This document shows positions 58,877-64,000 of a stretch of 64,000 bases of DNA, piece after piece. Within the stretch, counting starts at the first letter, position 1. Every line of letters begins with the position of its first letter. The DNA is from Amycolatopsis sp. QT-25 (lineage in GTDB: Bacteria > Actinomycetota > Actinomycetes > Mycobacteriales > Pseudonocardiaceae). Location: the NCBI RefSeq assembly GCF_029369745.1, contig NZ_CP120210.1, forward strand, positions 4,588,001 to 4,652,000, written 5' to 3'. The notes beneath the pieces were generated by a model. That model had not been told where the DNA came from, did no database searches, and was given only the letters and a program-made list of their open reading frames with translations. The position numbers and the translations under genes were made by a program.

Positions 58877-58975
58877 GGTGGTGCGATTCCACGGTGTGGC
58901 CGTACAGCCGGCCGGTTCCGCCGAGGGGGTGGAACGACCCGGTGCGATTCCGGGGCCAGGCGGTGAGACCCCGCG
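58877..58975 (+). promoter_or_regulatory. Leader RNA with two FMN-riboswitch-like modules (possibly permuted)
   Basis: GGTGCGATTCC occurs twice (58880-58890, 58941-58951), each time as the loop part of a hairpin, like the GGUGAAAUUCC repeats of FMN riboswitches. After the first comes GGTGTGGCCGTACAGCCGG, like the canonical 3' module (GACGGU...AGUCCGG). After the second comes CCAGGCGGTGAGACCCCGCG, like the canonical 5' module (ACCGGCGGU...GUCCGCG). They are joined by a hairpin GTTCC (58915-58919)/GGAAC (58931-58935) in the place of P1. The order is therefore reversed compared with the known element. Ligand and function are unproven. Confidence 0.45.
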
Positions 58976-59037
58976 TTCCCCGTGTCCGGCCGTCGCCGGA
59001 CTTCGTGGGGTTCGACCGTCAAACGGGGTGTGGATCG

Positions 59038-60246
59038 ATGTTCACTGGGCGAATCGGCGAGCTGGGTGCCGTCGAAGAGATCAAGGGCGACGTGCTGCGG
59101 GTGCGGGCGCCGAAGAGTGCGGACCGCGTCCGCGATGGCGGATCGGCGTGCGTCAACGGGGTACGGCTCACCGTGCGACCGGTCGAGGGCGTATTGGAGG
59201 CGGCGCTCTCCGCGGAAACCCGTCGCCGGTCGACGTTCGACGCGCTCGCGGCCGGGGACGCCGTCAACGTCGAGACGCCCCTTCAGGTCGGCGATCCGCT
59301 GGACGGCCACCTGGTCCAGGGTTACGTCGACGCCGTCGGCAAGGTGATCCGGATCGACGACGAAGGCGACTCCCGCCGGATTTGGCTCCGGCCGCCGCCG
59401 CGTCTGCTGGACCGGCTGCTCGCGAAGTCCCCGATCGCCCTCGACGGTGTCAGCGTGACCATCGCCGAGGTCCTGCGTGACCGGATTTCGGTGGTGCTGC
59501 TCCCGGTGACCCGCTCGGCCACCACACTCGGCGACTTGACGGCCGGAGACCGGGTGAACCTGGAACTCGACCTGGTCGGCCGCTTGGTGGAGAAGGCGCC
59601 CCCTTCGGCGGTGGGAAAGGCGTTGCCCCAGCTGCCGTGGGCCGGTCACGTCGATGGACGCGCCGGCGTGGAGAAGGTGGTGCGCCGGCTCGCCGCCGGT
59701 GGCGGTGTCGTCGTGTGGGACCCGGAAACCGAGGGCGAGGGCGACGTGATCTTCGCCGGCGCCCGGCTCCGCCCGGAGTCGTTCACCTTCCTGCTGACCC
59801 AGGTCTGCGGCTTCCCGGCGGTGCCGTGCGCGCCGGAAGTGTTGCGGCGCCTCGAGATCGCGCCGATGCCCGGTGAAGGCGACCGGCAGGGAACGGCGTG
59901 GTCGATCCCGGTCGACCTGGCCTCGGGAACGGGCACCGGCGTATCCGCCGCCGAACGTGCCGCCACCGTGCGGAAGCTGGCCGATCCGGACGCGACGGCC
60001 AAGGACTTCCTCCGTCCCGGACACGTGTTCCCGCTCGCCGCCCGGCCGGGTCTGCTCGCCGAGCGGGCCGGGCACACGGAGGCGACGGTCGCGTTGTGCA
60101 CCGCCGCCGGCCTGCCCCCGATCGGCGTGTGCTGCGAAGTGATGAACCCCGACGGCACGATGGCAGGCAGCGCCGACCTCGAAGTCGCGGCGCTGTGCTG
60201 GGGAATGCCCGTGGTGGATTTGGCCGACCTGAAAGCGTGGCTCTGA
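59038..60246 (+). CDS. RibE-RibB fusion: riboflavin synthase-like plus DHBP synthase
   Basis: 402 residues from the ATG at 59038. Residues 1-190 are two lumazine-binding repeats (M-F-T-G-R-I-G-E-L-G, V-N-G-V-R-L-T-V, G-H-L-V-Q-G-Y-V-D-A-V-G, S-P-I-A-L-D-G-V-S-V-T). Residues 200-402 are 3,4-dihydroxy-2-butanone 4-phosphate synthase: G-E-G-D-V-I-F-A, G-T-G-T-G-V-S-A, R-P-G-H-V-F-P-L, G-H-T-E-A-T-V. The conserved His of the synthase G-H motif is Tyr96, and the DHBPS D-R-E-N-E-G-D loop reads T-E-G-E-G-D. Both changes could alter activity. Its stop overlaps the thioesterase start. Confidence 0.82.
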   Translation: MFTGRIGELGAVEEIKGDVLRVRAPKSADRVRDGGSACVNGVRLTVRPVEGVLEAALSAETRRRSTFDALAAGDAVNVETPLQVGDPLDGHLVQGYVDAVGKVIRIDDEGDSRRIWLRPPPRLLDRLLAKSPIALDGVSVTIAEVLRDRISVVLLPVTRSATTLGDLTAGDRVNLELDLVGRLVEKAPPSAVGKALPQLPWAGHVDGRAGVEKVVRRLAAGGGVVVWDPETEGEGDVIFAGARLRPESFTFLLTQVCGFPAVPCAPEVLRRLEIAPMPGEGDRQGTAWSIPVDLASGTGTGVSAAERAATVRKLADPDATAKDFLRPGHVFPLAARPGLLAERAGHTEATVALCTAAGLPPIGVCCEVMNPDGTMAGSADLEVAALCWGMPVVDLADLKAWL

Positions 60247-60671
60247 TGACCGCACTGACCCTCGAAGACGCCCGGAAGGGTCTCGCTTCGCAACCGTTCA
60301 GCGTTCTGCTCAAAGCCAGGGTGGCCGCATTCGGAAACGGTGCCGCGACCCTGGAACTCGACATCCGCGAAGACCTGTTGCAGCAGAACGGGTATCTCCA
60401 CGGCGGCGTACTCGCCTACGCCGCGGACAACGCGATCACCTTCGCGGCCGGGACGAGGCTGGGTCCGGCCATTCTCACCAGCGGGTTCAGCATCGACTAT
60501 CTGCGGCCCGCCAAGGGAATCCGGCTCGTGGCGGAGGCTCGGGTCCTGCACAGCGGCCGACGGCAGGCCACCTGCCGCTGCGATCTCCTCGTGCTCGGCG
60601 ACGACGGAACCACGACGCTCAGCGCCGCGGCACAAGGAAGTGTGCTGACCCGGAACGGTCCCACCTCCTGA
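60246..60671 (+). CDS. PaaI-type hotdog-fold thioesterase
   Basis: 141 residues from an ATG that overlaps the RibE-RibB stop by one base. The hotdog core N-G-Y-L-H-G-G-V-L-A-Y-A-A-D-N-A (55-70) carries the H-G-G motif of PaaI/YbgC-like thioesterases. It would hydrolyse an acyl- or aryl-CoA thioester; the substrate is unknown. Operon partner of the riboflavin fusion, which is unusual. A 21-bp terminator follows. Confidence 0.82.
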   Translation: MTALTLEDARKGLASQPFSVLLKARVAAFGNGAATLELDIREDLLQQNGYLHGGVLAYAADNAITFAAGTRLGPAILTSGFSIDYLRPAKGIRLVAEARVLHSGRRQATCRCDLLVLGDDGTTTLSAAAQGSVLTRNGPTS

Positions 60672-60674
60672 CTC

Positions 60675-60722
60675 ACCCGGGACGGCCCGGCGCTCGTCGA
60701 GGAGCGCCGGGCCGTCCCGGGT
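60675..60722. terminator. Bidirectional terminator between the thioesterase gene and pdxS
   Basis: Perfect 21-bp arms (60675-60695 and 60702-60722), core CCGGGACGGCCCGGCGC, with a 6-base loop, between convergent genes. The right arm ends 15 bases before the pdxS stop. Confidence 0.85.
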
Positions 60723-60737
60723 CGGAGTCGAGATGGC

Positions 60738-61652
60738 TTACCAGCCGCGCTCGGACAGACGGTGGGGTTCGGGCACGTCGTCGACGTTGATCCCGACCAT
60801 CGCTTCACCGAGGCCGCGCGAAACCTTCGCGATGACGTCCGGGTCGTCGTGGAAGGTGGTGGCCTTGACGATCGCCTCGGCGCGCTGCGCCGGGTTGCCG
60901 GACTTGAAGATGCCGGAGCCGACGAACACGCCTTCGGCACCGAGCTGCATCATCATCGCGGCGTCGGCCGGGGTCGCGATGCCGCCCGCGGTGAACAGCA
61001 CGACGGGGAGCTTGCCCTTCTCCGCGACCTCCTTGACAAGGTCGTACGGGGCCTGAAGTTCCTTCGCCGCGACGTAAAGCTCGTCCTCGGGCAGCGAGGA
61101 AAGGCGGCGCAGCTCCGCGCGGATCTTGCGCATGTGCGTGGTCGCGTTCGAGACGTCGCCGGTGCCGGCCTCGCCCTTGGAGCGGATCATCGCCGCGCCC
61201 TCGTTGATGCGGCGCAGCGCCTCGCCGAGGTTGGTCGCACCACAGACGAAGGGCACGGTGAAGGCCCACTTGTCGATGTGGTTCTCGTAGTCGGCGGGAG
61301 TCAGCACCTCCGACTCGTCGATGTAGTCGACGCCGAGCGACTGAAGCAGCTGAGCTTCGACGAAGTGGCCGATGCGGGCCTTCGCCATGACGGGGATCGA
61401 GACGGCCTCGATGATGCCGTCGATCAGGTCCGGGTCGCTCATCCGGGCCACACCGCCCTGCGCCCGGATGTCCGCGGGGACCCGCTCGAGCGCCATCACC
61501 GCGACGGCGCCGGCGTCCTCGGCGATCTTCGCCTGCTCGGCGGTGACCACGTCCATGATCACACCGCCCTTGAGCATCTCCGCCATCCCGCGCTTGACCC
61601 GGGCGGTGCCGGTGAGCGAGGTGGTGGCCGTGTTCGTGGAGTCGTCAGACAC
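60738..61652 (-). CDS. pdxS: Pyridoxal 5'-phosphate synthase lyase subunit PdxS
   Basis: 304 residues from a GTG at 61652 with AAAGG upstream; the longer frame has no start signal. TIM barrel with G-G-V-I-M-D-V-V, the lysine-bearing V-M-A-K-A-R-I-G-H, F-V-C-G-A-T-N-L-G-E-A and F-T-A-G-G-I-A-T-P-A-D-A. It makes PLP from ribose 5-phosphate, glyceraldehyde 3-phosphate and ammonia supplied by PdxT. pdxT is 7.3 kb away. The gene sits between a terminator and a perfect palindrome. Confidence 0.95.
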   Translation of the reverse strand: MSDDSTNTATTSLTGTARVKRGMAEMLKGGVIMDVVTAEQAKIAEDAGAVAVMALERVPADIRAQGGVARMSDPDLIDGIIEAVSIPVMAKARIGHFVEAQLLQSLGVDYIDESEVLTPADYENHIDKWAFTVPFVCGATNLGEALRRINEGAAMIRSKGEAGTGDVSNATTHMRKIRAELRRLSSLPEDELYVAAKELQAPYDLVKEVAEKGKLPVVLFTAGGIATPADAAMMMQLGAEGVFVGSGIFKSGNPAQRAEAIVKATTFHDDPDVIAKVSRGLGEAMVGINVDDVPEPHRLSERGW

Positions 61653-61780
61653 TGCTGGACCTTTCGGAAAGCGCACGAGGTGGGATGACGCCTTCCAGCG
61701 TAGGCCGCTTTTGGCCCTCTGAAGCAGGCCAGTTCGCGGCGATTTCAGCAGTCCACTGGGTGATCCGGGCCGCACCTACG

Positions 61781-61848
61781 CCCGCAATTCGGCACCTGGT
61801 TGCGGTAGTTCGACGTCGAACTACCGCAACCAGGTGCCGAATTGCGGG
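61781..61848. repeat. 68-bp perfect palindrome, no loop
   Basis: Arms 61781-61814 and 61815-61848 are exact reverse complements over 34 bp with no unpaired base. The sequence starts CCCGCAATTCGGCACCTGG and turns at GTTCGAC/GTCGAAC. It lies directly after the stop of the minus-strand flavin oxidase and upstream of pdxS. Terminator use is likely; the perfection suggests recent formation or a special role. Confidence 0.85.
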
Positions 61849-61850
61849 GT

Positions 61851-63269
61851 TCAGCGGGCCAGGCCCTGTTCGAAGGCGAAGAGGCCGTCCGGGTCGTACT
61901 TCCGCGCCACCCGCCGCAGCCGCGGGAGGCTGTCGCCGTAGTACGCCTTCGCCCAGTCCGGCATCTCCGGATCGATGTAGTTGACGTACCCGGCCTGCCC
62001 GTACTCCCGGCCGAGTTCGTCGCGGACCAGGCCGATCGACCGGCGCGCGTACGCCTCGCCGCCCTCCAGGCCACGGGTGATCTGGATGCTGCCCAGCGCC
62101 GATCGGTGCGGGAAGCACGAGTCGCTCGACGGCACCCGCGCGATCGCGCCCCCGTACGCGTCCACGATCGAATACAGCTTCGGATCACTCGTCAGCAACG
62201 ACGCCAGCGCGCCGGGGTCGGGTACCGGATGGGTCAGCATCCTCGATGTGGCCACGTACTCACCGCGCTGGGCGACCGCGGCGGGGAACTCTGCCTCCTG
62301 GGCGAAGGCCCGCATCGTGGCCAGGTGGCCCTGCTCGGTCACCTCGCGTTCGGTCGGCTGGGTGCCGACGCGGCGGACCAGCTCGTCCAGCAGCGGGTTC
62401 ACCCGCGCGGCGGAGCCCACGAAGCAGCCACCGCAGTTCGCGGCCGTCGCGCCGAGACCCATCCCGGACCACAGTTCGTCCGGCATCGCGGGCTGCCACT
62501 CCTGCCAGGCCGCGACCAGCGCGGCCAGCACGGCGGGCGGGAAGGTCAAGGTGAAGTTCGTCAGCGTCCTGGCCGCCGCCGTGCGGAAGGTGAACGACGT
62601 GACGATGCCGAAGTTGCCGCCACCACCTCCGCGCAACGCCCACAGCAGGTCCGGTGCGGTCTCCGCCGACACCAGGCGCAGTTTCCCGTCAGCGCCGACG
62701 AACCGCACGGATTCCACGTTGTCGCAGGTGAGACCGTATTCGCGGGCCAGCACGCCGATTCCGCCGCCGAGGGTCAGGCCCGCGATGCCGACCTGAGGAC
62801 AACTGCCGGCGGGCAGGGCGCGGCCCGCCGCCGCCAGTGCCTCGTATACCTGGCCGAGCCGCGCGCCCGCGCCGATCGCCGCCCGGCCGCCGGGCAGGAT
62901 CTCGACCGCGTTCAGCCGCGACAGGTCGACGACGAGCCCTCTGTCCACAAGGGAATAGCCGGCGTAACTGTGCCCGCCGGAACGGGCCGCGAGCGGAATC
63001 CGCTGCCTGGCCGCGAAATCGACGCAACGCCGGACGTCGTCCTCGGTCGCGCAGACCACCACACCGGCAGGCAGCCGATGGTCGTAGAGGCTGAAGAACC
63101 CGAGCCGCGCTTCGTCATAGCCGGGGTCGCCGGGCCGGAACAGCCCACCCGTCAGCCGGGCGCGCAGCCGTTCCCACGGACCACCGCCCCCGGAAATCGC
63201 CGCGGGCGCCGCCGCGAGCACCGGAACCGCGCCTGCCAGCCGCAACACCGTTCGCCTGTCGAGCTCCAT
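61851..63269 (-). CDS. Tat-exported FAD oxidase (berberine-bridge type) with bicovalent flavin signature
   Basis: 472 residues. The N-terminus D-R-R-T-V-L-R-L-A-G-A-V-P-V-L is a twin-arginine signal. The FAD-binding PCMH domain has S-G-G-H-S-Y-A-G-Y with the flavin His100 and G-S-C-P-Q-V-G-I-A-G with Cys157; the pair corresponds to the two covalent flavin links of BBE-type enzymes. The end Y-D-P-D-G-L-F-A-F-E is the BBE domain signature. It oxidises a sugar, alkaloid or phenolic; the substrate is not predictable. Monocistronic, closed by the 68-bp palindrome. Confidence 0.88.
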   Translation of the reverse strand: MELDRRTVLRLAGAVPVLAAAPAAISGGGGPWERLRARLTGGLFRPGDPGYDEARLGFFSLYDHRLPAGVVVCATEDDVRRCVDFAARQRIPLAARSGGHSYAGYSLVDRGLVVDLSRLNAVEILPGGRAAIGAGARLGQVYEALAAAGRALPAGSCPQVGIAGLTLGGGIGVLAREYGLTCDNVESVRFVGADGKLRLVSAETAPDLLWALRGGGGGNFGIVTSFTFRTAAARTLTNFTLTFPPAVLAALVAAWQEWQPAMPDELWSGMGLGATAANCGGCFVGSAARVNPLLDELVRRVGTQPTEREVTEQGHLATMRAFAQEAEFPAAVAQRGEYVATSRMLTHPVPDPGALASLLTSDPKLYSIVDAYGGAIARVPSSDSCFPHRSALGSIQITRGLEGGEAYARRSIGLVRDELGREYGQAGYVNYIDPEMPDWAKAYYGDSLPRLRRVARKYDPDGLFAFEQGLAR

Positions 63270-63433
63270 CGCTCATCCCCACCGTCGGATCCGCCTCCGG
63301 GTGTCCGCCATCGAGCATAACGGCGCGTCGACATTCGGGGGGTCCCTCGCCGGTCACCTTGCCGCGACGCCCGGCGCGGGTGTGTGATCGAGGACACACC
63401 TGACACGCGGCATCATGTGGTGAGGAGACCGGC

Positions 63434-64000
63434 ATGGCCGACAAACAGAACAAGAACGGAGACTCCGGGGCCGCCGTCGCTGTGGACGACCCGGCGAAAG
63501 TCCGCAACGTCGTCTTGGTCGGCCCCTCCGGATCAGGCAAGACGACCCTCACCGAAGCGCTGCTCGCCGCCTCCGGCACGGTGACACGGGCAGGCTCGGT
63601 CACCGACGGCACCACGGTGTGCGACCACGACCCCGCCGCGGTCCGGCAGCAGCGGTCGGTCGGCCTTTCGGTCGCGCCGGTGCTGCACCGGGGCCACAAG
63701 ATCAACCTCATCGACACCCCCGGGTACGCCGATTTCGTCGGCGAACTGCGGGCCGGACTCCGCGCCGCCGACGCGGCACTGTTCGTGGTCTGCGCGGCGG
63801 AAGGCGTCGACGCGGCCACGATCGCGGTCTGGGAGGAGTGCGCGGCCGTCGGGATGCCGAGAGCGGTGGTCGTCTCCCGGCTCGACCATCACCGCGCCGA
63901 CCCCGAAGGGGAGATCGCGGCTTGCCAGGAGGCATTCGGCGCCGGCGTCCTACCGCTCTACCTTCCCGCTCGCGATGGGCTCGTCGGACTCATCACGCGC
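63434..64000 (+). CDS. EF-G-like translational GTPase (type 2), 3' end cut by window edge
   Basis: 189 codons visible from the ATG at 63434 with GAGGAGA upstream. The P-loop reads G-P-S-G-S-G-K-T-T (30-38) instead of the A-H-x-D-x-G-K-T of canonical EF-G. G3 is I-D-T-P-G-Y-A-D-F (93-101) and the G4 motif is S-R-L-D (148-151) rather than N-K-x-D. These features match the EF-G2/FusA2-like paralogues of actinobacteria, whose translocation role is doubtful. The following gene content is unseen. Confidence 0.8.
   Translation, partial: MADKQNKNGDSGAAVAVDDPAKVRNVVLVGPSGSGKTTLTEALLAASGTVTRAGSVTDGTTVCDHDPAAVRQQRSVGLSVAPVLHRGHKINLIDTPGYADFVGELRAGLRAADAALFVVCAAEGVDAATIAVWEECAAVGMPRAVVVSRLDHHRADPEGEIAACQEAFGAGVLPLYLPARDGLVGLITR

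Noticed and set aside
58877..58975. A cobalamin riboswitch reading of the leader, because CCGGTGCGATTCCGGGGC resembles part of the B12 box
   Set aside because: The following conserved CCCGCAACGGUGA-like segment is missing and the downstream gene is riboflavin-related, which fits FMN-type modules better.
61842..63320. A long + strand open frame opposite the flavin oxidase
   Set aside because: Antisense shadow; the minus strand frame carries complete FAD and Tat motifs, and this one has no recognisable protein pattern.

Overview
The window is high-GC actinobacterial DNA. Strong GC bias at third codon positions, frequent GTG starts, a conservon, Ku plus a LigD-like protein, SARP/AfsR and XRE-DUF5753 regulators, DUF3040/DUF6131 small proteins and the block relA-apt-secF-secD-yajC-ruvB-ruvA-ruvC-yebC-pdxT all point to Pseudonocardiaceae. 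Amycolatopsis or a close relative is my best guess from gene content; I ran no search. I recognised no rRNA, tRNA, CRISPR array, transposase or phage gene.

Layout. 1-9 kb: a secreted alpha/beta hydrolase (cut by the left edge), an ArsR-type regulator, a secreted lytic transglycosylase, an FMN-barrel protein, the glyoxylate-to-glycerate operon hyi-glxR-gcl and an epoxide hydrolase. 9-16 kb: GNAT and LysE genes, a MetE-like methyltransferase, DUF3040, YCII, a DinB2-type polymerase, ahcY behind an SAH riboswitch with an overlapping terminator, and small stress-type genes. 16-21 kb: Ku, then a conservon (cvnA-B-C-D) ending in a styrene-monooxygenase-like flavoprotein. 21-31 kb: a TetR gene with a heterodimeric ABC exporter, a LigD-like phosphoesterase fused to a catalytically degraded ligase domain, a CYTH-CHAD protein, an XRE-DUF5753 regulator and an erythromycin-esterase homologue. 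32-40 kb: a SARP-NB-ARC-TPR regulator with heptamer repeats, two DJ-1-type genes facing each other, a YibE/F membrane protein, a metallo-hydrolase and a membrane-anchored cyclophilin.

40-53 kb is the conserved housekeeping block: enoyl-CoA hydratase, relA, apt, secF-secD, yajC, ruvB-ruvA-ruvC, yebC, pdxT. 53-61 kb separates pdxT from its partner pdxS. It holds azlC-azlD with an XRE-cupin regulator, an APC permease, a TetR gene with a DmpA-type peptidase, and a RibE-RibB fusion followed by a thioesterase. 61-64 kb: pdxS, a 68-bp perfect palindrome, a Tat-exported flavin oxidase and the start of an EF-G-like GTPase.

Most notable items: (i) a 5' leader before the RibE-RibB fusion that contains two FMN-riboswitch-like modules in apparently swapped order; (ii) a near-complete SAH riboswitch/antiterminator; (iii) a ligase-dead LigD-like protein; (iv) a DinB with isoleucine at the steric gate; (v) a glyoxylate carboligase that keeps the glutamate other Gcl enzymes lack; (vi) a three-copy family of 51-bp hairpin elements, with other long palindromes.
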